Assembly (NCBI RefSeq): GCF_002294725.1
Contig: NZ_NSFT01000003.1
Span: forward strand, 186,001 to 250,000
Length of the DNA: 64,000 bases
Reading direction: 5' to 3'
DNA from: Mesorhizobium sp. WSM4313
GTDB lineage: Bacteria > Pseudomonadota > Alphaproteobacteria > Rhizobiales > Rhizobiaceae
This document shows positions 43,053 through 53,588 of the stretch, piece by piece. The first letter of the stretch is position 1; each line of letters begins with the position of its first letter. A model generated the notes under the pieces. That model saw nothing but the letters and a program-made list of their open reading frames with translations, was not told the DNA's origin and did no database searches. The position numbers were made by a program, and so were the translations under genes.

Positions 43053-45374
43053 ATGGCATCGGACATCAAGCGCATCGCAGCAATCATCGCGGCCGAGATC
43101 GGCGCGCGGCCGGAACAGGCAGCGGCGGCAATCGGGCTGCTCGACGAAGGCGCGACAGTCCCCTTCGTGGCGCGTTACCGCAAGGAAGTCACCGGCGGGC
43201 TCGACGATACGCAGCTGCGCGACCTTTCCGAGCGGCTCGCCTATCTGCGTGAGCTCGATGCGCGGCGCGAGACCATCGTCAGCTCCATCCGCGAGCAGGG
43301 CAAGCTTACCGAGGAGCTGGAAGCCAAGATCCGGGCGGCCGCCACAAAGGCGGAGCTCGAGGACATCTATCTGCCCTACAAGCCGAAGCGGCGCACCAAG
43401 GCCGAAATCGCCAAGGAGCGTGGGCTTGGGCCGCTCGCAGAGGCGATCCTCGCCGATCGCTCGAAAATTCCGGCCGAGCTTGCGCTCGCCTATGTCACGG
43501 AAGAGGTGGCCGACGCCAAGGCGGCGCTTGAAGGCGCGCGAGACATCCTGTCGGAGCAGTTCGCCGAAAATGCCGATCTGGTCGGCAAGCTGCGCGCCTA
43601 TATGAAGGAACGCGCCTTCCTGCGCGCAAAAGTCGTCGACGGCAAGCAGGAGGCCGGCGCGAAATTCTCCGACTATTTCGACCATGTCGAGCGCTGGGCA
43701 GGCGTGCCCAGCCACCGCGCCCTGGCCATGCTGCGCGGCCGCAACGAGGAAGTGCTGTCGCTCGACATCGAGGTCGATGCCGACGATCAATCGCCGGTGA
43801 AGCCGGTCGATCGCATGATCGCCAACGCCTATGCGATCGGCGCGACGCTGCCCGGCGATAAATGGCTGATGGAGGTAGCCGGTTGGACCTGGCGGATAAA
43901 ACTGTCGCTGCATCTGACGCTTGACCTGATGCGCGACCTGCGCGAGCGGGCCGAGGAAGAGGCGATCCATGTCTTTGCCCGCAACCTGAAGGACCTGCTG
44001 CTGGCCGCGCCCGCCGGCTCGCGGCCGACCATGGGGCTCGATCCAGGCATCCGCACCGGAGTCAAGGTTGCGGTGGTCGACGGCACCGGCAAGCTGGTGG
44101 CGACCACCACCGTCTATCCGTTCCCGCCAAGGAACGACGTGCGCGGCACGCAGGCCGAGCTCGCCGCCCTCATCCGCCAGCACAAGGTCGAGCTGATCTC
44201 GATCGGCAACGGTACCGGCAGCCGAGAGACCGAGAAGCTGGTGGCCGACATGCTTTCGGACCTGCCGGCAGGTGCCGGGCCGAAGCCGCTCAAGGTGATC
44301 GTCAGCGAGGCTGGCGCCTCGGTCTATTCGGCCTCGGCGACGGCAGCGGCAGAATTCCCGGGCCTGGATGTGTCGCTGCGCGGCGCGGTGTCGATAGCAC
44401 GGCGCCTGCAGGACCCGCTGGCCGAGCTGGTCAAGATCGAGCCGAAGTCGATCGGCGTCGGCCAGTATCAGCACGATGTCGACCAGTACCGGCTCGGCCG
44501 TTCGCTGGAAGCCGTGGTCGAGGATGCGGTGAACGCCGTCGGTGTCGACCTCAACACGGCGTCGGCGCCGCTTTTGGCGCGCGTGTCGGGACTTGGGCCG
44601 TCGCTGGCCGAGGCGATCGTTGCGCATCGCGACGCGGCCGGGCCGTTTGCCAGCCGTAAGGACCTGCTCAAGGTGGCGCGGCTCGGGCCGCGCGCATTCG
44701 AGCAAAGTGCCGGCTTCCTGCGCATTCCGAACGGGACAGAGCCGCTCGATGCGTCATCGGTGCATCCGGAAGCCTATGGTGTGGCCAAGAAAATCGTCGC
44801 CGCTTGCGGCCGCGACGTGCGCGCGCTGATGGGGGACAGCGCGGCGCTGAAGGCGCTCGACCCGCGCGTCTTCGTCGACGAGCGTTTCGGCCTGCCGACT
44901 GTGCGCGACATCATCGCCGAGCTGGAAAAACCCGGACGCGACCCGCGCCCCGGCTTCAAGACGGCGACCTTTGCCGAGGGTGTCGACGACATCAAGGATT
45001 TGAAGCCGGGCATGCTGCTCGAAGGCACAGTTACCAATGTCGCCGCCTTCGGCGCTTTCGTCGATATTGGCGTGCACCAGGATGGGCTGGTGCATGTCTC
45101 GCAACTGGCCGACCGCTTCATCAAGGACGCGCATGAAGTGGTGAAGGCCGGCGATGTCGTGAAGGTGCGGGTCGTCGATGTCGACATCAAGCGCAAGCGC
45201 ATCGGCCTTTCGATGCGCAAGGATGGCGGCGAGGGCGGGGCGCCCCGTGGCGGCGAGCGCGATCACGGCGGCAGCAAGCCGGCGCCGCGCTCGCCAGCGC
45301 CGCAGCGCCAGCCGGAGCGGCCGTCGCAGGGCGCGCTCGGTGCGGCGCTCGCCGAGGCGATGAAGCGCAAATAG
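43053..45374 (+). CDS. tex: Transcription accessory protein Tex (YqgF/HhH/S1)
   Basis: The 773-residue product has the Tex N-terminal helical region ([20 protein letters not shown]), a YqgF-like RNase H fold (about 325-460, [20 protein letters not shown]), helix-hairpin-helix motifs and a C-terminal S1 RNA-binding domain (about 650-720: [20 protein letters not shown]). A low-complexity Gly/Arg/Pro tail ends the protein. Tex binds nucleic acid and affects transcription. Its stop is directly adjacent to that of the convergent lysR gene. Confidence 0.97.
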   Translation: MASDIKRIAAIIAAEIGARPEQAAAAIGLLDEGATVPFVARYRKEVTGGLDDTQLRDLSERLAYLRELDARRETIVSSIREQGKLTEELEAKIRAAATKAELEDIYLPYKPKRRTKAEIAKERGLGPLAEAILADRSKIPAELALAYVTEEVADAKAALEGARDILSEQFAENADLVGKLRAYMKERAFLRAKVVDGKQEAGAKFSDYFDHVERWAGVPSHRALAMLRGRNEEVLSLDIEVDADDQSPVKPVDRMIANAYAIGATLPGDKWLMEVAGWTWRIKLSLHLTLDLMRDLRERAEEEAIHVFARNLKDLLLAAPAGSRPTMGLDPGIRTGVKVAVVDGTGKLVATTTVYPFPPRNDVRGTQAELAALIRQHKVELISIGNGTGSRETEKLVADMLSDLPAGAGPKPLKVIVSEAGASVYSASATAAAEFPGLDVSLRGAVSIARRLQDPLAELVKIEPKSIGVGQYQHDVDQYRLGRSLEAVVEDAVNAVGVDLNTASAPLLARVSGLGPSLAEAIVAHRDAAGPFASRKDLLKVARLGPRAFEQSAGFLRIPNGTEPLDASSVHPEAYGVAKKIVAACGRDVRALMGDSAALKALDPRVFVDERFGLPTVRDIIAELEKPGRDPRPGFKTATFAEGVDDIKDLKPGMLLEGTVTNVAAFGAFVDIGVHQDGLVHVSQLADRFIKDAHEVVKAGDVVKVRVVDVDIKRKRIGLSMRKDGGEGGAPRGGERDHGGSKPAPRSPAPQRQPERPSQGALGAALAEAMKRK

Positions 45375-46286
45375 CTACCACGCCAGGACAGCCGGCTCCT
45401 TGCCGATCTGACCCAGCAGCCAGTCGCGAAAACTGGCGACCGGCGGGTGGCCGCGCTTGTCGTGCGGCACGACGAGGTAATAGGCGCTGCGGCTTTGCAT
45501 CGGCGTGCCCGGCGCCGGCACCAGCTGGCCGCGCTGCAACTCGCCGGCAATCAGGATTTCCGGCAGCAGCGCCACGCCGAGACCCGCCATGCAGGCCTGG
45601 GCGACGGTGCCGAACTGCTCGAACTGCATGCCGGGCCCGGTCGGGGCCTCAAGCCCCTGATGCTCGAACCACTCGCTCCAGGCGCCGGGGCGGGTCGCCA
45701 TATGCAGCAGCGGCAGACGGCTGATGTCGGCCGGCATGGCGATGGCGCGGCTGGCCAAAAATTCGGGCGAAACCACCGGCATTACGGTCTCGCGCATCAA
45801 GAGCGTGCAATCGGCGTCCGGCCAGTCGGGCATGCCGTGATGGATGGCGGCATCCAGCCGCTCGCGGGCGAAGTCGAAGCGTCCGATGCGGGTGGCGAAG
45901 TTGATGGTGATGTCGGGATGGCGGGCGACGAAATCCGGGATCAGCGGCATCAGCCAGCGTGTGCCGAAGGTCGGCAGGATGGCCAGGTTGAGAACGCCGC
46001 TATGCCGATTGCTCATCAATCCAAGCGCTGCGTCGCGCAATTGGCCAAGCGCCGAGCGCACCGCTTCGGCATAGATCTCGCCGGGCGGCGACAGCCGGAC
46101 GTTGCGGCTGTCGCGTTCGAACAGCCGGCGACCGAATTGCTCTTCTAGGAGGCTGATCTGCCGGCTGACAGCCCCTTGCGTCAGGTGGAGCTCACGCGCG
46201 GCGGCGGTGAAGGAGCCGAGACGCGCAACCGCTTCGAAGGCGGCGAGGGCGGCGGTGTTGGGTAGAAGGCGGCGCTGGACATTCAT
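45375..46286 (-). CDS. LysR-family regulator (GcvA/GcdR-type) divergent from gcdH
   Basis: The 303-residue product has an N-terminal LysR helix-turn-helix (about 10-70: FEAVARLGSFTAAARELHLT, GAVSRQISLLEEQFG) and a periplasmic-binding-like effector domain. GcvA-type regulators next to glutaryl-CoA dehydrogenase genes are called GcdR and are thought to activate them with glutarate-related ligands. The ATG at 46286 faces gcdH, and the 106-base gap holds a LysR-type box. Its last base abuts tex, leaving no room for separate terminators. Confidence 0.9.
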   Translation of the reverse strand: MNVQRRLLPNTAALAAFEAVARLGSFTAAARELHLTQGAVSRQISLLEEQFGRRLFERDSRNVRLSPPGEIYAEAVRSALGQLRDAALGLMSNRHSGVLNLAILPTFGTRWLMPLIPDFVARHPDITINFATRIGRFDFARERLDAAIHHGMPDWPDADCTLLMRETVMPVVSPEFLASRAIAMPADISRLPLLHMATRPGAWSEWFEHQGLEAPTGPGMQFEQFGTVAQACMAGLGVALLPEILIAGELQRGQLVPAPGTPMQSRSAYYLVVPHDKRGHPPVASFRDWLLGQIGKEPAVLAW

Positions 46287-46304
46287 GATCCATTACTAAC
46301 GCTC

Positions 46305-46322
46305 ATTGATCCGTGATGCAAT
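46305..46322. promoter_or_regulatory. LysR-type box between lysR and gcdH
   Basis: ATTG-N10-CAAT (46305-46322) is a dyad that contains a T-N11-A LysR box. It lies 22 bases before a possible gcdH promoter (TTGATT 46328-46333, N17, GATAAG 46351-46356). A site here would let the regulator control both itself and gcdH. Motif-only call. Confidence 0.45.
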
Positions 46323-46392
46323 TTCGTTTGATTTTTTGCACGCGGAGTCCGATAAGCCGGCCATCTCAACAATATGTCGGGAGATCGAGGCC

Positions 46393-47589
46393 ATGGCCGC
46401 CGAGAAGAACGCCTTCGTGTGGAACGATCCTTTCCTGATCGAGGACCAGCTTTCCGAGGATGAGCGCATGGTGCGCGACGGCGCGGCCGCTTTCGCGGCC
46501 GACAAGCTGGCGCCGCGCATCGAGGAAGCCTATGCCGAAGAGAAGACCGATCCATCGATCTTCCGCGAGATGGGCGAAGCGGGCCTGCTCGGCATCACCA
46601 TTCCGGAAGAATATGGCGGGCTCGGCGCCAACTATGTGACTTACGGCCTGGTGGCGCGCGAAGTCGAGCGGATCGATTCCGGCTACCGCTCGATGATGAG
46701 CGTGCAATCCTCGCTGGTCATGTATCCGATCCATGCCTATGGCTCGGAAGCGCAGCGCAAGAAATACCTGCCGAAGCTGGCGTCGGGCGAATGGATCGGC
46801 TGTTTCGGGCTCACCGAGCCGGACGCCGGCTCCGATCCAGGCGGCATGAAGACGCGCGCCGAGAAGACGGCGAACGGCTACAGGCTCTCCGGCTCCAAGA
46901 TGTGGATCTCGAACGCGCCGATCGCCGACGTCTTCGTCGTGTGGGCGAAGCTGAAGGGCGACAGCGGCAAGGACGAGATCCGCGGCTTCGTGCTGGAAAA
47001 GGGCATGAAGGGACTGTCGGCGCCGAAGATCGGCGGCAAGTTGTCGTTGCGGGCGTCAATCACCGGCGAGGTGGTGCTGGAAGGCGTCGAGGTCGGCGAA
47101 GACGCGTTGCTGCCCAACGCCAAGGGCCTCGGCGGTCCGTTCGGCTGCCTCAACCGGGCGCGCTACGGCATCTCCTGGGGAGCGATGGGCGCGGCCGAGG
47201 ATTGCTGGCACCGGGCGCGGCAATACGGCCTCGACAGAAAACAGTTTGGCAAGCCGCTCGCCGGCACGCAATTGTTCCAGAAGAAGCTCGCCGACATGCA
47301 GACCGAGATCGCGCTCGGACTGCAGGGCTCGCTGCGCGTCGGCCGGCTGATGGACGAAGGCAAGATGGCGCCGGAAATGATCTCGATCGTCAAGCGCAAC
47401 AATTGCGGCAAGGCGCTCGACATCGCCCGCCAGGCCCGCGACATGCATGGCGGCAACGGCATCCAGATCGGCTATCACGTGATGCGCCACGCGCAGAACC
47501 TGGAGACGGTCAACACCTACGAAGGGACGCATGATGTGCATGCGCTGATCCTCGGAAGGGCGCAGACGGGGATCCAGGCGTTTTTCTAA
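46393..47589 (+). CDS. gcdH: Glutaryl-CoA dehydrogenase
   Basis: From [20 protein letters not shown] the product is 398 residues of the acyl-CoA dehydrogenase fold. FAD-site segments are [16 protein letters not shown] and [15 protein letters not shown], and the catalytic glutamate is in [20 protein letters not shown], as in GcdH. It oxidises and decarboxylates glutaryl-CoA to crotonyl-CoA in lysine, tryptophan or cadaverine breakdown. The start at 46393 is favoured because the upstream extension has no homology-like sequence. An ALDH7 gene at 60222 could serve the same route. Confidence 0.92.
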   Translation: MAAEKNAFVWNDPFLIEDQLSEDERMVRDGAAAFAADKLAPRIEEAYAEEKTDPSIFREMGEAGLLGITIPEEYGGLGANYVTYGLVAREVERIDSGYRSMMSVQSSLVMYPIHAYGSEAQRKKYLPKLASGEWIGCFGLTEPDAGSDPGGMKTRAEKTANGYRLSGSKMWISNAPIADVFVVWAKLKGDSGKDEIRGFVLEKGMKGLSAPKIGGKLSLRASITGEVVLEGVEVGEDALLPNAKGLGGPFGCLNRARYGISWGAMGAAEDCWHRARQYGLDRKQFGKPLAGTQLFQKKLADMQTEIALGLQGSLRVGRLMDEGKMAPEMISIVKRNNCGKALDIARQARDMHGGNGIQIGYHVMRHAQNLETVNTYEGTHDVHALILGRAQTGIQAFF

Positions 47590-47660
47590 GCCGGTAAGGC
47601 TGCTTAAATTAGGTGCAGCGCAACATCTCTGCTTGGAGAATGGCCAGCATCTATGTCAGG

Positions 47661-47684
47661 GTTCGGCGAATTGAAACGCCGAAC
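47661..47684 (+). promoter_or_regulatory. Hairpin just upstream of the transglutaminase-DUF2126 start
   Basis: A perfect 8-bp inverted repeat GTTCGGCG-AATTGAAA-CGCCGAAC ends 11 bases before the ATG at 47696, next to the weak ribosome site CCGGGG. It could mask or expose the site, or end transcription from gcdH. No U tract follows, so a terminator is less likely. Confidence 0.4.
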
Positions 47685-47695
47685 TCCGGGGCACC

Positions 47696-50600
47696 ATGGC
47701 AATTCAGGCAGCCGTTCATCACCTGACCCATTACAAATATGACCGGCCGGTGGTGCTCGGTCCCCAGGTGATCAGGCTGCAGCCGGCGCCGCATTCTCGC
47801 ACCAAGGTGCTCAGCCATTCGCTGAAGGTCGAGCCGGCAAACCACTTCGTCAATCTGCAGCAGGATCCCTACGGCAACTTCCTCGCCCGCTTCGTCTTTC
47901 CGGAGCCGGTGACGGAACTGAAGATCGAAGTCGACCTCGTCGCCGACATGACGGTCTATAATCCGTTCGACTTTTTTGTCGAGGAGAGCGCCGAGACCTT
48001 TCCGTTCGACTATCCCGAAGAGATCAGGGAAGACCTCGCCATCTACCGCGCGCCGGAGCCAGCCGGGCCGCTGTTGTCGAAATTCCTGGCAAGCATCGAC
48101 CGCAGCCCGACAAACACCGTCAATTTCCTCGTCGACCTCAATGCAAGGCTGCAGCGCGAGATCGCCTACATCGTGCGCATGGAGACCGGCGTCTACTCGC
48201 CGGAAGAGACACTGGCCGCGGCCAAGGGTTCGTGCCGGGATTCGAGCTGGCTCTTTGTGCAGATCCTGCGCAATCTCGGCATCGCCGCGCGCTTCGTCTC
48301 CGGCTACTTGATCCAGCTCAAGCCGGATCTCGTCTCGCTCGACGGACCGCCGGGAACCGCTATCGACTTCACCGACCTGCATGCCTGGTGCGAGGTCTAT
48401 ATTCCCGGCGCCGGCTGGATCGGCTTCGATCCGACCTCCGGCCTGCTCACCGGCGAAAGCCATGTGCCGCTGGCGGCGACGCCGCATTTCCGCAATGCCG
48501 CGCCGATCTCCGGCATGGCGAGCTTCGCCAATGTCGATTTCAACTTCGACATGCGCGTCGACCGGATTGCCGAGCATCCGCGCATCACCAAGCCGTTCTC
48601 GGACGAAAGCTGGGAGGCGCTCGATCGACTGGGTGAAAAAGTCGACGCGGTGCTGAAAGACGGCGACGTGCGGCTCACCATGGGCGGCGAGCCGACCTTC
48701 GTGTCGATCGACGATTTCGAGTCCGCCGAATGGAACACGGCTGCCGTCGGTCCGACCAAGCGCGACAAGGCGGATGAGTTGATCCGCCGGCTGCGCGAGC
48801 GGTTCGCGCCGGGCGGCTTCCTGCATTACGGCCAGGGCAAGTGGTATCCGGGCGAGAGCCTGCCGCGCTGGACCTTCTCGCTCTACTGGCGCACCGACGG
48901 CGAGCCGGTGTGGCGCGATCCGTCGCTGATCGCGCGGGAAAAGAGTGGCGCTGCCGTGGGACCGGAGCAGGCCGAGAGCCTGCTCACGGCGATCGCCGGC
49001 GAGCTCGGCATCGACAAAGCGATGGTGGGCGAGGCCTATGAGGATCCGGGCGAGTGGCTGCTCAAGGAAGGCAAGCTGCCGGACAATGTCGATCCTTCCA
49101 ATTCGAAGCTGGAAGACCCTGAAGAGCGGAGCCGCATGGCGCGCGTCTTCGAGCGTGGCCTGACCAAGCCGTCAGGCTATGTGCTGCCGGTGCAGCGCTG
49201 GAACAGCCAGGCCGCTGGACAGCGCTGGCGCTCGGAAAAATGGAAGACCAGGCGCGGGCGCCTGTTTCTGGTGCCGGGCGACTCTCCAGTCGGCTACCGC
49301 TTGCCGCTCGGTACGTTGCCCTATGTTCCGCCGGCGCAATTCCCTTACATCGTGCCCGTCGACCCCTCAGTGCCACGTGGCCCGCTGCCTGCGCGCGCCG
49401 AAATCCTGCCGGAAGCTCCGGCCGGCGGCGCGGACGAAATGGCGCGTCAGCAGGCTGAGGCCTCCTTCACCGCCGCCACGGCCCAGCAGGACCGGGTCGA
49501 GCAGCGACTGACCGAGATCGGCGGCGCGGTGCGGACCGCACTCACCGTCGAGCCGCGCGACGGCAGGCTCTGTGTGTTCATGCCGCCGGTCGAAGCGCTG
49601 GAGGATTATCTCGAACTGGTGGCGGCGGCGGAAAATGCTGCCAAGGCCATCGGGTTGCCGGTGCATATCGAGGGCTATGCTCCGCCGCACGACCCGCGCC
49701 TCAACGTCATCCGCGTCGCGCCGGATCCAGGCGTCATCGAGGTCAACATCCACCCGGCCGCCAACTGGCAGGAATGTGTCACGACAACCACAGCCATTTA
49801 CGAGGAAGCGCGGCAGTCGCGGCTCGGTACCGACAAGTTCATGATCGACGGCCGCCACACCGGCACCGGCGGCGGCAATCATGTCGTGGTCGGCGGCGCG
49901 ACGCCCAATGACAGCCCGTTCCTGCGCCGGCCAGACCTTCTGAAGAGCCTGGTGCTGCAATGGCAGCGGCATCCGTCCCTGTCCTACCTGTTTTCGGGCC
50001 TGTTCATCGGCCCGACCAGCCAGGCGCCGCGCATCGACGAGGCGCGGCACGATTCGCTCTACGAACTGGAGATCGCGCTGGCGCAGGTGCCGCATCCCGA
50101 GAAGGGCGAGGCGCCCTTGCCATGGCTGGTCGACCGGCTGTTCCGCAATCTCTTGACCGACGTGACCGGCAACACGCACCGTTCGGAAATCTGCATCGAC
50201 AAACTGTTCTCGCCGGATGGCCCGACCGGCCGGCTCGGGCTGGTCGAGTTCCGCGGCTTCGAGATGCCGCCCAATGCGCGCATGAGCCTCGCGCAGCAAT
50301 TGCTGGTGCGCGCGATCATCGCCCGCGCCTGGAGGAACCCGCTCGACGGACGCTTCGTGCGCTGGGGCACCTCGCTGCACGACCGTTTCATGCTGCCGCA
50401 CTACGTCTGGGCGGATTTCCTCGACGTGCTGGAGGATCTGAAGCTGAACGGCTTCGATTTCCGCCCCGAATGGTTCGCGGCCCAGCTCGAATTCCGTTTC
50501 CCGTTCTGCGGCGAGGTCCAACATGCCGGCGTCAAGCTGGAGTTGAGGCAGGCGCTAGAGCCGTGGCATGTGATGGGCGAGCAGGGCGCTATCGGCGGCA

Positions 50601-51046
50601 CGGTCCGCTTCGTCGATTCCTCGGTCGAGCGGCTGCAGGTGCGAACCGAAGGCCTCAATCCGGAGCGTCACGCCATCGTCTGCAACGGCCGCCTCGTGCC
50701 GATGAAGGTCACCGACAATCGCGAGGTCGCGGTGGCCGGCGTTCGCTTCAAGGCTTGGCAGCCGGCGTCGGGCCTGCATCCGGCGCTGCCGGTCAACACG
50801 CCGCTGGTCTTCGACATCTATGACCGCTGGTCGGGCCGCTCGGTCGGCGGCTGCGTCTACCATGTCGCGCATCCGGGCGGCCGCAACTACGACACCTTCC
50901 CAGTCAACGGCAACGAGGCCGAGGCGCGACGGCTTGCCCGGTTCGAACCGCGCGGCCACACGCCGGGCGGCTATGTGCTGCGTGACGAAGAAGCTGCTGA
51001 AGAGTTCCCCATGACCCTTGACCTCAGGCAGCCGGCGAGATTCTGA
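47696..51046 (+). CDS. Transglutaminase-like protein fused to DUF2126 (putative amidoligase)
   Basis: The 1116-residue product has an N-terminal beta domain (about 1-90) and a transglutaminase-like core with triad Cys180 (KGSCRDSSW), His229 (DLHAWCEVY) and Asp245 (WIGFDPTSG). A long DUF2126 region follows (about 320-1110). DUF2126 is described in Pfam as a putative amidoligase; recognisable segments are [33 protein letters not shown] and [13 protein letters not shown]. No signal peptide is seen, so it acts in the cytoplasm. The next gene starts six bases downstream. The predicted chemistry is peptide bond making or breaking; no substrate is known. Confidence 0.9.
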   Translation: MAIQAAVHHLTHYKYDRPVVLGPQVIRLQPAPHSRTKVLSHSLKVEPANHFVNLQQDPYGNFLARFVFPEPVTELKIEVDLVADMTVYNPFDFFVEESAETFPFDYPEEIREDLAIYRAPEPAGPLLSKFLASIDRSPTNTVNFLVDLNARLQREIAYIVRMETGVYSPEETLAAAKGSCRDSSWLFVQILRNLGIAARFVSGYLIQLKPDLVSLDGPPGTAIDFTDLHAWCEVYIPGAGWIGFDPTSGLLTGESHVPLAATPHFRNAAPISGMASFANVDFNFDMRVDRIAEHPRITKPFSDESWEALDRLGEKVDAVLKDGDVRLTMGGEPTFVSIDDFESAEWNTAAVGPTKRDKADELIRRLRERFAPGGFLHYGQGKWYPGESLPRWTFSLYWRTDGEPVWRDPSLIAREKSGAAVGPEQAESLLTAIAGELGIDKAMVGEAYEDPGEWLLKEGKLPDNVDPSNSKLEDPEERSRMARVFERGLTKPSGYVLPVQRWNSQAAGQRWRSEKWKTRRGRLFLVPGDSPVGYRLPLGTLPYVPPAQFPYIVPVDPSVPRGPLPARAEILPEAPAGGADEMARQQAEASFTAATAQQDRVEQRLTEIGGAVRTALTVEPRDGRLCVFMPPVEALEDYLELVAAAENAAKAIGLPVHIEGYAPPHDPRLNVIRVAPDPGVIEVNIHPAANWQECVTTTTAIYEEARQSRLGTDKFMIDGRHTGTGGGNHVVVGGATPNDSPFLRRPDLLKSLVLQWQRHPSLSYLFSGLFIGPTSQAPRIDEARHDSLYELEIALAQVPHPEKGEAPLPWLVDRLFRNLLTDVTGNTHRSEICIDKLFSPDGPTGRLGLVEFRGFEMPPNARMSLAQQLLVRAIIARAWRNPLDGRFVRWGTSLHDRFMLPHYVWADFLDVLEDLKLNGFDFRPEWFAAQLEFRFPFCGEVQHAGVKLELRQALEPWHVMGEQGAIGGTVRFVDSSVERLQVRTEGLNPERHAIVCNGRLVPMKVTDNREVAVAGVRFKAWQPASGLHPALPVNTPLVFDIYDRWSGRSVGGCVYHVAHPGGRNYDTFPVNGNEAEARRLARFEPRGHTPGGYVLRDEEAAEEFPMTLDLRQPARF

Positions 51047-51052
51047 TCGACA

Positions 51053-53464
51053 ATGGCCAAGGGGAATCAGAGACGGGTGGGCGGCAGGCCGCGGGCGCCG
51101 AGCCTGCTGGAAAGCTACCGACCGATCGAAGGCGTCGTCGACGAGATGGTCGACGCGGCCGGCAGCCCGCGCCCGGCCTGGCGCTCCTTCATCGACGCGC
51201 TCGACGATCTCGGGGCGGATCGGCTCGGGCAGCGGTTTGCCCGCGCCGACCAGTATCTGCGCGATGCCGGCGTCTATTACCGTGTCTATGAGCAGGCTGG
51301 CGCCAATGAGCGGGAGTGGCCGCTCGCGCATGTCCCGCTGCTGATCGACGAGAAGGAATGGGCCGAGATCAGCGCCGGCCTCGTCCAGCGCGCCGACCTG
51401 TTCGAGGCGATCCTGTCCGACATTTACGGGCCGAACCGGTTGGTCGAGAAAGGCATTCTGCCGGCCGGCCTGATTGCAGCCAGCCCGGAATATCTGCGCC
51501 CGATAGCCGGCGTCCGGCCGGCCAACGGGCATTTTCTGCATATGGTCGCCTTCGAGCTCGGCCGTGGCCCGGACGGCCGCTGGTGGGTGCTGGGCGATCG
51601 CACCCAGGCGCCGTCGGGCGCAGGCTTCGCGCTGGAGAACCGCGTCGCCACAACGCGCGCGCTGTCGGATATCTATGGCGAGATGCATGTGCATCGGCTT
51701 GCCGGCTTTTTCCGCCGCTTCCGCGACGCGCTGAACGCTATGGCAAGGGAGTCGGGCGGCCGCGTCGCCATCCTGACGCCGGGACCGCTCAACGAAACCT
51801 ATTACGAGCACGCCTATATCGCCCGCTATCTGGGCATCATGCTGCTCGAGGGCGAGGACCTGACCGTTTCCGGCGGCAGGCTGATGGTGCGAACCGTTTC
51901 CGGCCTGATGCCGATCGGCGTCCTGTGGCGGAGGCTCGATGCCGCTTTCGCCGATCCGCTGGAGCTCAGGCCGGACTCGCAGATCGGCACACCGGGATTG
52001 GTCGAGGCAATCCGGCGCGGCTCCGTATCGGCCGTCAATGCGCTGGGTTCGGGCCTGATGGAGACGCGGGCATTGCTGTCGTTCCTGCCCAGGATCGCGC
52101 GAGAACTGCAAGGTGACAATCTCAAGCTGCCGAGCATCGCCACCTGGTGGTGCGGGCAAGAGGCGGAGCGCGCGCATGTGCTGGCCAATATCGACCGCAT
52201 GGTGGTCGGCCCGGCGCTCTCGACCCGGCTTGCCTTCGAGGACGATGGCGCGACCCGGCTCGGCTCGTCCCTTTCGGCCGGCGAGCGGGCCGAGCTCATC
52301 GCGCGCATCGAGGCGGACGGCGCCGGCTTCGTCGGGCAGGAAGCCGTGACGTTGTCGACCACGCCGGTGTTCGTCGACGGCTTGCTGGAGCCGCGGCCTG
52401 CCAGCCTGCGCGTCTATCTGGCGCGCACGCCGGAAGGCTGGACGGTGATGCCCGGCGGCTTCGCCCGTGTCGGATTTTCGCTCGACCCGACGGCGATCGC
52501 CATGCAGCGCGGCGGCCAGGCGGCGGATGTCTGGGTGGTCAGCGACAGGCCGGTCGAGCGCGAGACATTGTTGCCGCAAGAGCATGACGGCTTCACCCGC
52601 ACCATGCCGGGCAGCCTGCCCAGCCGCGCGGCCGAGAACCTGACCTGGCTCGGACGCTATATCGAGCGCTCCGAAGACACGGTGCGCGTGCTGCGCGCCT
52701 ATCACGTGCGGCTTGCCGAGACGTCCGATCCGGATATGCCGCTGCTTGCCGATATCAGGGACTATCTGGAACCGTTCGGCATCGACGTCGAAACGGCGAT
52801 ACCACCGGGGTTGATCGGCACTTTGGACAGCGCGGTCTACAGCGCCGGCCAGATTCGCGACCGCTTCTCTCCCGATGGCTGGCTGGCGCTGAAGGATCTG
52901 TCCAAGACCATCCACAAATTCGCGGAGACGGTCGCGCCCGGAGACGACGCGACGCGTGCGATGACGGTGATGCTGCGCAAGCTTGCCGGCTTTTCCGGCC
53001 TGCTGCACGAGAACATGTACCGCTTCACCGGTTGGCGCTTCCTGGAGATCGGCCGCAGGCTGGAACGCGGCATCCAGATCGCGCGCACGCTCAGCCAGCT
53101 GACAAGGAATGAGGTGCCGGAAGGGGCGCTGGACATGATGCTGGAGATCGGCGACAGCGTCATGACCCATCGCCGGCAATATCCGGTGCAGGCCGGGCGG
53201 CACACGGTTATCGACCTGCTCGCGCTCGACCCGCTCAATCCTCGCTCGATCTTGTTCCAGCTGGAGCGGCTGAAGGCCGAGATCGGCATGCTGCCTTCGA
53301 TCGGCGGCGAGGGGCACATGTCACCCGCCGCCAAGGAGATCCTGCGGCTCAACACGGCAATAGCCGTCATGGAGCCATCGGACATGAGCGCCAAGGCGCT
53401 CGACGACCTCGCCGGCCAGATCGGCGATCTCTACAACAGCCTCTCCAAGGCCTATTTCGGTTAG
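51053..53464 (+). CDS. Circularly permuted ATP-grasp (type 2) fused to alpha-E domain
   Basis: The 803-residue product joins two families usually encoded separately. Residues about 1-490 are a circularly permuted ATP-grasp (LLIDEKEWAEISAGLVQRAD; GDRTQAPSGAGFALENR; ILTPGPLNETYYEHAYIARY). Residues about 500-803 are an alpha-E helical domain (LPSRAAENLTWLGRYIERSE). Comparative work on amidoligases (Iyer, Aravind and colleagues) grouped these with transglutaminase-like proteins as likely peptide-forming systems. It is translated right after the DUF2126 gene and followed by a second transglutaminase gene. Cytoplasmic; substrate unknown. Confidence 0.92.
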   Translation: MAKGNQRRVGGRPRAPSLLESYRPIEGVVDEMVDAAGSPRPAWRSFIDALDDLGADRLGQRFARADQYLRDAGVYYRVYEQAGANEREWPLAHVPLLIDEKEWAEISAGLVQRADLFEAILSDIYGPNRLVEKGILPAGLIAASPEYLRPIAGVRPANGHFLHMVAFELGRGPDGRWWVLGDRTQAPSGAGFALENRVATTRALSDIYGEMHVHRLAGFFRRFRDALNAMARESGGRVAILTPGPLNETYYEHAYIARYLGIMLLEGEDLTVSGGRLMVRTVSGLMPIGVLWRRLDAAFADPLELRPDSQIGTPGLVEAIRRGSVSAVNALGSGLMETRALLSFLPRIARELQGDNLKLPSIATWWCGQEAERAHVLANIDRMVVGPALSTRLAFEDDGATRLGSSLSAGERAELIARIEADGAGFVGQEAVTLSTTPVFVDGLLEPRPASLRVYLARTPEGWTVMPGGFARVGFSLDPTAIAMQRGGQAADVWVVSDRPVERETLLPQEHDGFTRTMPGSLPSRAAENLTWLGRYIERSEDTVRVLRAYHVRLAETSDPDMPLLADIRDYLEPFGIDVETAIPPGLIGTLDSAVYSAGQIRDRFSPDGWLALKDLSKTIHKFAETVAPGDDATRAMTVMLRKLAGFSGLLHENMYRFTGWRFLEIGRRLERGIQIARTLSQLTRNEVPEGALDMMLEIGDSVMTHRRQYPVQAGRHTVIDLLALDPLNPRSILFQLERLKAEIGMLPSIGGEGHMSPAAKEILRLNTAIAVMEPSDMSAKALDDLAGQIGDLYNSLSKAYFG

Positions 53465-53587
53465 AGCATTTCCAGCGAAAAGGATCGCCTTCAATGCTCT
53501 ATCTCTCTGTTTTTGCGCAATTCCGGACGCAAGGCTACGGCGAAGCCGCCGAGCCCAACGGCTGCGCTTTTTTGCTGGAATTGCCCT
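53464..53587. repeat. RIME-like intergenic mosaic repeat, copy 6
   Basis: The only gap within the three-gene amidoligase set is filled by this element. GAGCATT...AATGCTC (53464-53500) and GCGCAATTCCGGACG...GCTGGAATTGC (53516-53585) are its two modules. The second has about 35 extra bases (AAGGCTACGGCGAAGCCG and on) in the loop. It begins on the last base of the preceding stop codon and ends just before the next ATG. Confidence 0.75.
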
Positions 53588-53588
53588 A

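Noticed and set aside
50555-53317. Open reading frame of 920 codons antisense to the DUF2126 and ATP-grasp genes
   Set aside because: Antisense to well-recognised domains, Arg/Gln-rich and without any family match; a codon-usage artefact of high GC.
4236-53587. Repeats considered as a CRISPR array or insertion sequence ends
   Set aside because: Copies are far apart, not regularly spaced, and have no transposase gene or target duplications; they fit mosaic intergenic elements.
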